The notes under the pieces were generated by a model, which was not told the DNA's origin, did not search any database, and saw only the letters and a program-made list of their open reading frames with translations. Shown piece by piece: positions 1 through 7,409 of a stretch of 48,796 nt of DNA (positions are counted from its first letter, which is position 1; the number at the start of each line of letters is the position of its first letter). Location of the stretch: the NCBI GenBank assembly GCA_964475955.1, contig CAYYZY010000041.1, forward strand, positions 1 through 48,796, read 5' to 3'. This DNA comes from DATKZH01 sp964475955 (lineage in GTDB: Bacteria > Planctomycetota > Planctomycetia > Pirellulales > Thermoguttaceae). A program made the position numbers and the translations under genes.

Positions 1-62
1 CCGACGTCGACCCCGCCTACGCCGACGACGTCCTCCTCGAAGGCAACTGGGTCGAATTGTAG
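1..62 (+). CDS. C-terminal end of an unidentified protein (partial)
   Basis: Frame 3 is open from the window edge and reads DVDPAYADDVLLEGNWVEL before a TAG at 60-62. The other two forward frames do not stop here, and the acidic tail followed directly by repeat-type spacer DNA suggests a true gene end. Only 19 residues are visible, so no family can be named. Confidence 0.5.
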   Translation, partial: DVDPAYADDVLLEGNWVEL

Positions 63-354
63 GGGCGTTCGCATCGGTCCACGCGCGGGCGATGTGCAAC
101 CCTCGCACGGCGAGAGTAGCAGGCACCCTGCGTGTGCCGTCCGTCGGCTACGGCACCCTGGGGACCGCGCCGCGTCTGTCGACGATCGAATCCACCGGCT
201 TACGCCCGAGGAGGGAATCTCCTTGCTGGAGTCTCTGCGAAGCGGAGCTTCGCGGAGGGGGGGTCCCAAGCCGGAGCTTGGGAACCAGGAAGTGCTTTTA
301 GGCCGTGTCTGCCGGATCCAGGCAGTGTCGGGCAATCTCTCTTTCGACCGCCCC
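63..354. other. Intergenic spacer made of dispersed-repeat fragments
   Basis: The 292 bases between the partial gene and the convergent LRR gene carry no convincing coding frame. They hold half of a hairpin repeat (116-143, the same arm as at 24525-24552) and, at about 235-290, a 'gagcttcgcgga...gagcttgggaac' segment that recurs in related form at about 31660-31710. Open frames across this stretch are short and have no ribosome binding sites. Confidence 0.5.
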
Positions 355-1632
355 TTACTGCTCTGCCCGTTGGCTTGCAGAAAGCGGTGCCTCTTCGCCC
401 TCACCCGGCTGCGTGCCTGGGGGCGGGTCGACCTGCACGTGGGGTTTCGGCGCCGCATCGGTGAGTCTCTGAACGCCCTGCTGCGTTACGCGTGTCCGGC
501 GCACGTCGAGGTGACGCAGCTCGCCGAGCGTGGCCAGCGAATCCACCCCCGCGTCGGTCACCTGGGTGTCCTGCAAATCGAGATATTCTATTCCGAGGTG
601 TTCGATATATCGCAAGTCGCGGTCCGTGAGGGGAATACCTCGAAAGCTGAGCGTGCGCAGGCGGGGTAGCTTCTTCAACTGCGCGAGGACCGCTGCATCG
701 AACTGGTTCGCAAAGGAGAAGGTTACCATGTCCACGTTGCCGTACCGGTAACGGACGTTCGCCCCGTGCGCTTCCAACGCCTCGGCGGCTTGCGCCTGTT
801 CCGCCCGCTCGCGGAGCCGGAAGCCGATCCAGCCGAGCGGCAGGGCGACCAGGGTGAACACCATGAGCATCGACTTGAGGCTGAACTGGAACCGCCGGTT
901 TTCGACGGGCGCCGGCCCATCGAGCACCGCCAGGCGAAAGGTCAGCCCGCATTCAGGGCATGCGATCGTCCCCTCCGGGTAGACGTCCTGGTGGCCGCAT
1001 CGGGGGCAAGTGAGTTGCACGCGCCATTTTTGCCCTTTTTGCCCTTGTCCGGCCGGGAGCTGCTCGGGGATCGCTTCGCCCCGGAGCTTGTGGAGGATTG
1101 GGATTGAAAGAGTAGCCGCGGCGTCGAGGATCCCCAGCACACCGGCGAGCCGGAACAGCAACTCATCCTCCAGCTCGAATACGAGCATCGCCGAGAGGAG
1201 CACGGCCAGGCCGAAAATGCACACCAGGGCCGCAGGGAAGACCCACGCCGCGCGGCCTCGCAGCCTGGGAAGCGCCAACAGCGACGCCTGGGCGAACGAG
1301 AAGGCGAACAGAACCAGGATGGCCATCGTCTTGCCCGGCAACTCTGGATACCACTCGGCCCAGATCAATGGCAGGGACCAGAGGAAGCCCCAGGCGCTGG
1401 CCAGGAGCCCCGGCACGGCCAGCCAGAGGGCCCTGCGCCGCTCCACGACCACGATGCACCCCAGCGAGGTCACGCTGAAATAGGCAAGGCTCAGCGTGGT
1501 GATGAGGATTTTGACCTCCGTCTCCCCGAAATCGCCCATCACGAACATGTAGATGCCGACCAGTGCGCTCAGGCAGAGGGCCCCGATCAGGCTGCCCAAA
1601 AGGGCCTTGGTGAGCGACAGACGCCTCGGCAT
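355..1632 (-). CDS. Membrane protein with zinc ribbon and leucine-rich repeats
   Basis: A 425-residue protein of a kind common in planctomycetes; its function is unknown. The N-terminal half has about four hydrophobic segments, then a zinc ribbon (CPRCG...CPECG), then the planctomycete signature 'RFQFSLKSMLMVFTLVALPL', which forms another transmembrane segment. The last 120 residues are RNI-type leucine-rich repeats with the 'L..LDLQDTQVTDAGVDSL' pattern, probably a protein-binding surface. I chose ATG at 1632 because AGGAGGA lies just upstream; a longer frame to 1887 runs into a dispersed repeat (1652-1764) and is unlikely to be translated. It converges with the partial gene at the window start. 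Confidence 0.8.
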   Translation of the reverse strand: MPRRLSLTKALLGSLIGALCLSALVGIYMFVMGDFGETEVKILITTLSLAYFSVTSLGCIVVVERRRALWLAVPGLLASAWGFLWSLPLIWAEWYPELPGKTMAILVLFAFSFAQASLLALPRLRGRAAWVFPAALVCIFGLAVLLSAMLVFELEDELLFRLAGVLGILDAAATLSIPILHKLRGEAIPEQLPAGQGQKGQKWRVQLTCPRCGHQDVYPEGTIACPECGLTFRLAVLDGPAPVENRRFQFSLKSMLMVFTLVALPLGWIGFRLRERAEQAQAAEALEAHGANVRYRYGNVDMVTFSFANQFDAAVLAQLKKLPRLRTLSFRGIPLTDRDLRYIEHLGIEYLDLQDTQVTDAGVDSLATLGELRHLDVRRTRVTQQGVQRLTDAAPKPHVQVDPPPGTQPGEGEEAPLSASQRAEQ

Positions 1633-1651
1633 GGCTTCCTCCTCGCAGTCA

Positions 1652-1764
1652 GTACGACGGCGCAGGTTCGACCCGGATGCAGGACTGGGCAGCCTGGAGC
1701 GGGGTCCGGGTTTCCCAAAGGGACTACGCGTTTTGCCCCGCTTCACGTCGAAGTCGGCCGTTGG
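1652..1764 (-). repeat. Dispersed repeat, copy A (inverted relative to 42967-43074)
   Basis: About 110 bases are nearly identical to the reverse complement of 42967-43074. The shared core reads 'acggccgacttcgacgtgaa' followed by 'gcggggcaaaacgcgt' and ends with 'cgtcgtac'. Copy A ends only about 20 bases before the ATG of the LRR protein. It contains short open frames in both copies but looks like an extragenic mobile or leader-type repeat. Confidence 0.75.
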
Positions 1765-1913
1765 TCGATCTTGCGCCGCAGTATTGGGCCGGGTGGACGG
1801 GAAAACGCGAGCCTCTCCATTGGCACGGGGCGTGCCCCCGGCCAAAATATAACGCAGACGGTCGGCCGAATGGATAACGAGCACCATCCTCCGAAGGAGG
1901 GACGTCCGCGGCG

Positions 1914-2369
1914 ATGCCGTACACCCGCGAGCTGAACATCCTGTTCCGGACCGCCCACATTGCCGCGGCGGGCATCCTTCTCGGGGGGCACGCCTTCAAT
2001 TTGCCGCCGGAGCGGCTGGTGCTCAGCCTGTGGCTGACGATCGGCACCGGCGTGGGGCTCGGCGCCCTGGAGGCCGGGCCCAGGCTCCTCTGGTTCCACC
2101 AGGTGCGCGGGCTGATGACGCTGGCCAAGCTGGGCTTGCTCTTCGCCGTGCCATGGTTGTGGGATCACTGGGGCCTGCGCATGGCCGTGCTGCTGGCCGT
2201 CGTCGCGCTGGCCTCGGTCGGCTCGCATATGTCGGCCCGGTTCCGCTACTACTCGGTGATCTATCGCGAAGTCATCCCCTGCCGCAGCGGGCCGGGCATC
2301 TCGCGACTCGACGACGAATCGGGCGACGCCCCCGCCGCCCCGCAAACCCGAACACCCGAGAATGAATGA
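1914..2369 (+). CDS. Small integral membrane protein, partner of radical SAM gene
   Basis: A 151-residue protein with about four hydrophobic segments (roughly residues 10-30, 37-55, 66-85 and 88-105) and a hydrophilic Pro/Ala-rich tail. ATG at 1914 follows 'gaaggaggg' by about a dozen bases. Its stop codon overlaps the start of the radical SAM gene (AATGA at 2365-2369), so the two are translationally coupled and probably act together. I do not recognise a named family. The conserved-looking 'RELNILFRTAHI' start and histidines in hydrophobic surroundings would be compatible with a membrane redox or heme-handling role, but that is inference. Confidence 0.75.
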   Translation: MPYTRELNILFRTAHIAAAGILLGGHAFNLPPERLVLSLWLTIGTGVGLGALEAGPRLLWFHQVRGLMTLAKLGLLFAVPWLWDHWGLRMAVLLAVVALASVGSHMSARFRYYSVIYREVIPCRSGPGISRLDDESGDAPAAPQTRTPENE

Positions 2370-3478
2370 CCAAGCCGACGCCGCACGCCGAATACACCCA
2401 GGCCGACTTCACCCGAAACCCCTTGATGTTCTACTACGAGGTGACCCAGGCGTGCGACCTGGTGTGCAAGCACTGCCGGGCGTCGGCCCAGGAACACGCG
2501 CACCCCGAGGAGCTGACTTCCGAGCAGTCGCGCGCCCTGATCGACCAGTTGGCCGGCTTCCCGCGCCCGCCGATGCTGGTGCTCACCGGCGGCGATCCGC
2601 TCAAGCGGGCGGACCTGTTCGACCTCGTGCGTCACGCGGCGTCGCTCGGGCTGCACGTGGCCCTGACGCCCTCGGCCACCCCGCTGGCCACGCGCGAGGC
2701 GTTCGGTCGGGCGCGCGACTCCGGCGTTCGGGCGCTGGGGATCAGCCTCGACGGGGCCGACGCCGCCACGCACGACGCCTTCCGCGGCTGGGAGGGAAGC
2801 TTCCAGCGCACGCGCCGCATGTTGGCCGACGCCCACGACCTGGCCTTTCCCGTCCAGGTCAACACGTCGATCACGCGGCGCAACTTCCACCAGATCGACG
2901 CGATCGCCGAACTGCTCCGCGACGAAGGAATCGCCATGTGGTCGGTCTTCTTCCTGGTGCCGGTGGGACGCGGCGTGGAGGAGACGCGGATCCGCCCCGA
3001 GGAGTACGAGATCGCGTTCGAGCGCCTGTGGCACCACGCCCAGCGCCAGCCGTATGGAGTGAAGACCACCGAGGCCCCGCACTACCGCCGCTACGTGCTC
3101 CAGCAGGGCGGCCACCCGCTGGCCGGCCCGCGGCACGGCGCCGACTCGGCCAAGCGCGTGCACCGGGCGCCGTTGGGCGTGACCGACGGCCGGGGGGTGA
3201 TGTTCGTCAGCCACACCGGCGAGATCTGCCCGGCCGGGTTCCTGCCGCTGGTGTGCGGGCGGTTTGCCCGGGACTCGGTGGTCGACGTCTACCAGAACCA
3301 CCCCACCTTCCGGTCGCTGCAAGACCCCGACCAGTACAAGGGCCGTTGCGGGGCGTGCGAGTACCGCCACGTCTGCGGCGGCAGCCGCGCCCGGGCGTAC
3401 GCCGTCACCGGCGACCCCCTCGGCCCGGAGCCCGACTGCACCCACATCCCCGGTTCGGACCCGGAGCCGCGGGGGTGA
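2366..3478 (+). CDS. Radical SAM/SPASM domain protein (TIGR04053-like)
   Basis: A 370-residue radical SAM enzyme. The N-terminal CX3CX2C motif (C30, C34, C37 in 'CDLVCKHC') binds the SAM-coordinating [4Fe-4S] cluster, and 'LTGGDPLKR' is the glycine-rich SAM-binding strand. The C-terminal SPASM region has Cys in 'GEICPAG' and the cluster 'CGACEYRHVCGG' plus a final 'PDC', enough for auxiliary Fe-S clusters. Overall it resembles the TIGR04053 group, near heme-modifying enzymes (AhbD/NirJ type) and peptide-modifying enzymes. The substrate cannot be read from sequence. It is coupled to the upstream membrane protein by a 4-base overlap, and no small precursor-peptide gene is visible next to it. 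Confidence 0.88.
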   Translation: MTKPTPHAEYTQADFTRNPLMFYYEVTQACDLVCKHCRASAQEHAHPEELTSEQSRALIDQLAGFPRPPMLVLTGGDPLKRADLFDLVRHAASLGLHVALTPSATPLATREAFGRARDSGVRALGISLDGADAATHDAFRGWEGSFQRTRRMLADAHDLAFPVQVNTSITRRNFHQIDAIAELLRDEGIAMWSVFFLVPVGRGVEETRIRPEEYEIAFERLWHHAQRQPYGVKTTEAPHYRRYVLQQGGHPLAGPRHGADSAKRVHRAPLGVTDGRGVMFVSHTGEICPAGFLPLVCGRFARDSVVDVYQNHPTFRSLQDPDQYKGRCGACEYRHVCGGSRARAYAVTGDPLGPEPDCTHIPGSDPEPRG

Positions 3479-3496
3479 TATGGGCTCCTTTCCCAT

Positions 3497-3603
3497 CGTG
3501 ACGACGCTTCGCATCGTCACGCACTTGCCGGACGCTTCGCGTCCCCGCATCGGCGCGAGACCGTGCACCCGCCGGTCGTGTCGCCGGTCGGACGCGAAGC
3601 GTC
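3497..3603. terminator. Hairpin cluster between convergent genes
   Basis: Between the radical SAM stop (3478) and the convergent DUF3786-like gene (3704) lie several dyads: CGTGACGA/TCGTCACG (3497-3504 with 3514-3521, perfect, 9-base loop) and GACGCTTCGCGTCC (3531-3544) with its exact complement at 3590-3603. There is no T-run, so a classical Rho-independent terminator is not proven. The placement fits transcription ending on both strands; it may also be a REP-type element. Confidence 0.5.
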
Positions 3604-3703
3604 GACGCCGTCCGGCCCCACGCGAAGCGTGGGAACGATGGCCCGGCGAGGTAGAGCCTCGCGTTAGGGCGTTCCCAGACACAGCCTGAGAACGAGAAGG
3701 GGA

Positions 3704-4345
3704 TCAAAACGCCCGGCCTCCCAGTCGGGCGACGAGTTGCTCGGAGAGGACGACCACGTCTTCCGAGCAGAAAGACGACTCGATGTTGGACGGCAGAAGC
3801 AGCGTGGCCGACGGGGGGAACTCGTCGTCCGGCGCGTGCCAGATGAGGCGCACGCGGACGCGGGGGAACACGTCGAACTCGTACGCGGCGTCGCCCTCGG
3901 CGACCTCGCGGCCGCCCAGCGATTGGACCGCCGCGTGGAGGCGCTCCGCGTCGCGGCCCGCCGTGGCGCACAGCCGGGCGATCACCCGGCCCTGATAAAC
4001 CCCGGAGTACGAACGGGCCGTGCGCAGGTCGGCGAAGGTCACTTCCGGCGGCAGCGGCTCGGGCCGCGCCTCGACGGCCAGGTAGTGCAAAACGAGTATC
4101 CGCCAGGCGGGCCCCACGTCGGTCCCCGCCGAGGTGGTCACGCGGCGAGCCGCGAGGTCGACCTCCAACACGTCGTCGAGAACACGGAGCCGCCATCGGA
4201 CCTCCGCCGGCTCCGCGCCCAGCCAGCGAAGCTGCTCGGCGGACTGGCCGGCCACCGCGTCGAACCCCCGCTCGGTCGCCACCTTGAGGTTCTCCTGGGG
4301 GGGCGGCACGCGGGGCCCGTGCTTCGCGTCGCGATCGCTACTCAC
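3704..4345 (-). CDS. DUF3786-like domain protein
   Basis: A 213-residue soluble protein. The region 'GVYQGRVIARL' to 'DEFPPSATLLLPSNIESSF' matches my memory of the DUF3786 family, which occurs in anaerobes with the Wood-Ljungdahl pathway, often near or fused to corrinoid Fe-S protein domains. The reaction is unknown. GTG at 4345 is chosen as start because 'aaaggagcg' stands seven bases before it and it overlaps the stop of the upstream gene (GGTGAGTAG). The longer frame to 4411 would run 70 bases into that gene. It ends a three-gene minus-strand group lying next to the CODH/ACS cluster, which fits a corrinoid or one-carbon link. Confidence 0.72.
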   Translation of the reverse strand: MSSDRDAKHGPRVPPPQENLKVATERGFDAVAGQSAEQLRWLGAEPAEVRWRLRVLDDVLEVDLAARRVTTSAGTDVGPAWRILVLHYLAVEARPEPLPPEVTFADLRTARSYSGVYQGRVIARLCATAGRDAERLHAAVQSLGGREVAEGDAAYEFDVFPRVRVRLIWHAPDDEFPPSATLLLPSNIESSFCSEDVVVLSEQLVARLGGRAF

Positions 4346-4877
4346 CGGGCTCGCTCCTTTCGCGTTCCGGGTTGGGCATGCTGACCGTCGCTTCCTCCTC
4401 CGTATCACCAAGCGAAGCCTCGTGGAGCAGTCTCACGCCGGGGTACGAACCCCGCAACACCGCCGCATGGACCGACGCCCGAATGTGCTCGTCGCGCCGC
4501 CGGCCCCGCATGCCGAACCGTGGGGCGACCTCGTAGACGCGCACGGCTTCGATCGCCTGCGAGTCGGGCATCTGCCCCGGTTCCGGCCGCACCTGATACC
4601 AAACGCAAAACCAGCGGCGCGCGGTCGCAAACGGCGCGAGCACTGCGACGCGTTCGGCGTCCCCGTACACCCCGGATTCCCCTCGCCGATCGGGCAGTTG
4701 GGCGAACAGCTCCCGCACCGTGATGCCCGCGCGCAGGCCGGTTGCGGCTCGCGCGAAGTCCCGGGCGGCCCGGTCCTCGCTCCTCAGCCAGAGGGCGATC
4801 GCCGACAACAGGACGACGACAACGGCGCCGAGCACCAACCCTAAGCGCAGAGCACGGGGGAGAGATTTGCGTTGCAT
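4338..4877 (-). CDS. Hypothetical protein with one N-terminal membrane helix
   Basis: A 179-residue protein. Residues about 12-31 (LGLVLGAVVVVLLSAIALWL) form one membrane segment after a basic N-terminus (MQRKSLPRALR), so the remaining soluble part probably faces outward. 'FCVWYQVRPEPG' and 'EAVRVYEVAPRFG' look like beta strands of a small folded domain; the tail is acidic and charged. No family is recognised. Its stop overlaps the GTG start of the DUF3786-like gene by eight bases, so the two are cotranslated. Confidence 0.65.
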   Translation of the reverse strand: MQRKSLPRALRLGLVLGAVVVVLLSAIALWLRSEDRAARDFARAATGLRAGITVRELFAQLPDRRGESGVYGDAERVAVLAPFATARRWFCVWYQVRPEPGQMPDSQAIEAVRVYEVAPRFGMRGRRRDEHIRASVHAAVLRGSYPGVRLLHEASLGDTEEEATVSMPNPERERSEPGE

Positions 4878-5080
4878 TGGCCACCCGACCGACGTGGTCG
4901 ACGCGGCATCCCCGAGGAGTGGCGCCGCGCCGGGGCCAAACGGGGTCGTACTCGTTTACAGCCCAGGGGCTGACGCACCTCCGGGCTGCACACGCCCGGT
5001 GCACGGCCTTTGGCCATGGTACCGGTTCGGGGTCCGGCGAGCAAGCTCGCCGGGGGAGGTATCGACCATCCTGAGCCGTC

Positions 5081-5782
5081 TCAACTGCCGTACTGGCTCC
5101 GCGCCTTCGCCTTCCCCGCCGGGCTTTTCAGGCGATGGGTGATCGCACGGTCGATCGACTCCGGATCGGTGGGCAGATCCGCCGCGGCGAGCAGGGTGAG
5201 CGTGAGGGCGTCTTGGACGACGCGGAACTCCACCGTGTCGAGCTCGCGACCCACGTGACGGGCTTCGAGGAGCCGGACGACGTCGCCGGCCGTCGCCTCG
5301 TCGAGCCCGGCCTCCTCCAAAATGCCCGGGATGCGATCCGATTGCGGCGTCTGCGATGCCCCGCCGGAACGATCGTCCAGAGGAGCCGCCAACGCGCCGG
5401 CGAAGACGACTCGCGGATCGCCGCCCTCGCGGGCGAGGAGTTCGCGGGCGTACTGGAAGGCCCTCATCGCGCGGGCGAGCCGGGGCGGGTCGGCGGCCAG
5501 CGCTTCCTTGATTGCCCTAATGAGGCGGCTTGCCACGGCGCCCTCGCCGGGATCGGTGAGTCCGCCTTGTTCGGGCAGGTATCCGACGCACTCCTCGGCA
5601 TACGGGCACCACTGGGCGCAGTCGAACGAGGCCTTGGGGTTGCGGAAGCGATGTCCGCAGGCGGGGCAGCGGCGCGCGCTTTCGTCCTTGAAGAACTCGA
5701 CGGGCCGTCCGCACTGCGGGCAGGGGGCCTCGGAGGCGGCGTCGTCGGTCCAGTAGCGTCGGTCCTGTCCCGGGCACCGCAT
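5081..5782 (-). CDS. Zinc-ribbon protein with degenerate HD-like domain
   Basis: A 233-residue protein. The N-terminus has two cysteine groups: a ribbon (C21, C24, C39, C42) and a second set C55, C59, C65 in 'CAQWCPYAEEC'. The remainder resembles the HD-hydrolase-like proteins that follow such ribbons in sulfate reducers and acetogens. Where those have an 'ALLHDIG'-type metal site, this protein reads 'VVFAGALAAPLDD', so the His-Asp pair is missing and hydrolase activity is doubtful. 'LDTVEFRVVQDALTLTLLAA' matches the usual later helix. It starts about 760 bases from cooC on the opposite strand, so the two are divergent. Family placement is from memory. Confidence 0.65.
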   Translation of the reverse strand: MRCPGQDRRYWTDDAASEAPCPQCGRPVEFFKDESARRCPACGHRFRNPKASFDCAQWCPYAEECVGYLPEQGGLTDPGEGAVASRLIRAIKEALAADPPRLARAMRAFQYARELLAREGGDPRVVFAGALAAPLDDRSGGASQTPQSDRIPGILEEAGLDEATAGDVVRLLEARHVGRELDTVEFRVVQDALTLTLLAAADLPTDPESIDRAITHRLKSPAGKAKARSQYGS

Positions 5783-6544
5783 GATTCACCTCGGCTGGGC
5801 CAATGAGTCACGGAAAAGTGGCCCCCCCTTGTTTCTAACTGCCACTGCTGGTAATATACACGGCTTCGCTGGATGCTCAAGAGGCGATTGGGGACGCGTC
5901 TCGCGGCGGCGTTGGGGCCGACGGTCGAGGCGCCCTCCTTGACGCGAGCGGCCGGATAGCTTATCCAGGGAAGATCGTCACCCCCCGCGAGCATGCAGCT
6001 CGTCGAACGACCGGGTACCGGGCTCTCGCCGGTACGAAAGAGGGGGCTCAAGCGGTGGGGCGGGTCCCCTGTTTCGGTCCGGAGCGACCTTTCCGCTGGG
6101 GAGAGGAAGCCGGCCGTCCAATGCGCCGAAGCTGTTGTGTGCCGGGCAGTTACGGCCCGGCCAGGCCGACCGGTCGCCGGCCCGGGAGATTTCCTCCTTT
6201 TTGTGGTTCCAGATGATTGACGGACAGCTTGTGAGACTGTATTTTCCGGTCATACGCCGTATAGTCGGATCATCCACGGGTGTCCCTTTCTTTTGCGGGA
6301 GTTGCCTCGGCGCGCTTTTTCCCTTCGCACCGCCGGCCGGTCCGGGCCGGTGACCGCCGCCGTATTATTTGGGCGTACGGTCGCAGTGCGAAAGGTCACG
6401 TGCAAACACCAGCATCCCGGTCGGAATCCCTTGCCGCAGGGGCCTTCGTCGATTCGGCAAGACGTCCGTCGCGTTGAGTGATTTGCATTCGGGATTCAAG
6501 CCGCAGAGGTTGGCATCAGAAGGAACTCAACCGAATCGAACGGG
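5783..6544. other. Long divergent intergenic region upstream of the CODH/ACS cluster
   Basis: This 762-base space separates the minus-strand zinc-ribbon gene from cooC. I see no credible coding frame; the open frames at 5978-6277 (minus) and 5993-6220 (plus) lack ribosome binding sites and family resemblance. The middle (about 5985-6190) is dense in GC dyads, such as GTACCGG/CCGGTAC around 6014-6035 and CCGGGC/GCCCGG around 6143-6160, and could encode a structured RNA or protein binding sites. A sigma-70-like promoter lies at 6217-6245. No tRNA or cobalamin riboswitch signature (B12 box) was found by eye. Confidence 0.5.
6217..6245 (+). promoter_or_regulatory. Candidate promoter for the Wood-Ljungdahl cluster
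   Basis: TTGACG at 6217-6222 and TATTTT at 6240-6245 are separated by exactly 17 bases, close to the sigma-70 consensus and in a locally AT-richer stretch. Transcription from here would give a leader of about 290 bases before the cooC start at 6545. No other equally good pair was seen in the spacer. Confidence 0.55.
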
Positions 6545-7336
6545 ATGAAGCTGGCAATCGTCGGCAAAGGCGGTGCGGGCAAGACGACTTTGGCTGCGGC
6601 TCTGGCCCTGCGGCTGGCCGATCAGCGACGGGCCGTCGTTGCCGTCGACGCCGACCCGGACGGCAATCTCCCCGCCGCCCTGGGAATCGCCGCCGACCGC
6701 GTTCCCCAGCCCATCGCCCAAATGCGCGACCTGATCCTCGAGCGCACCGAAGCGCGCGACGAGGGCGCCGGGTTGATGTTCAAGCTGAACCCCCAGGTCG
6801 GCGATCTGCCCGAGCGGTTTTCGGTCGATGCCGACGGGGTGAGGCTTCTGGTTCTCGGCACGGTGGAGACGGGCGGCAAAGGGTGCATGTGCCCGGAGGG
6901 GGCCGTTCTGAAATCCCTGATGCAGCACTTGCTGCTCCGCCTGGAGGACGACGTGATCCTCGACATGGAGGCCGGGCTGGAGCACATGGGCCGCGCTTCG
7001 GCGCGGGGCGTCGACGCCTTGATCGCCGTGGTCGAGCCGGGCATGCGCAGCGTGCAGACGGCCACGCGAATCGGCCGGCTGGCTCGGGATATCGGAATCG
7101 GACGCATCTTCGTGGTCGCGAACAAGGTTCGCGCGGAGCATGAGGTGGAGCGACTCAACGACGCATTGGCGGGCGAGTCGATCATCGGCGTGCTCCCCTA
7201 CTGTGCGGAATTGGCTCGGGCCGACCTTGAGGGACGACCGTTGGACCTCGGCGATCCGGGCTTTGCACAAGCGATTGACGGGATCAGGGGGACGTTGGAA
7301 GAGAAACTGGGAGATCAACGGGCGGCCGCGCGATGA
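6545..7336 (+). CDS. cooC: CODH nickel-insertion ATPase CooC
   Basis: A 263-residue P-loop ATPase of the MinD/CooC type, which helps load nickel into carbon monoxide dehydrogenase. The deviant Walker A motif GKGGAGKTT is at residues 7-15, 'VDADPDGNLP' follows at about 34-43, and the CMC pair C114/C116 that binds metal at the CooC dimer interface is intact ('GGKGCMCPEGA'). Length matches the family. It opens the 18-kb plus-strand cluster and lies 73 bases before cooS, its presumed client. A second paralogue (acsF) lies downstream next to the ACS genes. Confidence 0.95.
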   Translation: MKLAIVGKGGAGKTTLAAALALRLADQRRAVVAVDADPDGNLPAALGIAADRVPQPIAQMRDLILERTEARDEGAGLMFKLNPQVGDLPERFSVDADGVRLLVLGTVETGGKGCMCPEGAVLKSLMQHLLLRLEDDVILDMEAGLEHMGRASARGVDALIAVVEPGMRSVQTATRIGRLARDIGIGRIFVVANKVRAEHEVERLNDALAGESIIGVLPYCAELARADLEGRPLDLGDPGFAQAIDGIRGTLEEKLGDQRAAAR

Positions 7337-7409
7337 CGGCGACGGAATGCGCCTCGAGCCCGCCTGCTCCCGAACACCCGTTTTCCTCGCTGAAACAGGA
7401 AAGAAATCT

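Noticed and set aside
5978..6277. 99-codon minus-strand frame in the spacer before cooC
   Set aside because: No ribosome binding site, no resemblance to a family, and low-complexity Pro/Arg content.
5783..6544. Cobalamin or other known riboswitch ahead of the corrinoid pathway
   Set aside because: No B12 box ('gccaggagacctgcc' type) or matching core was found by eye. A covariance search would decide.
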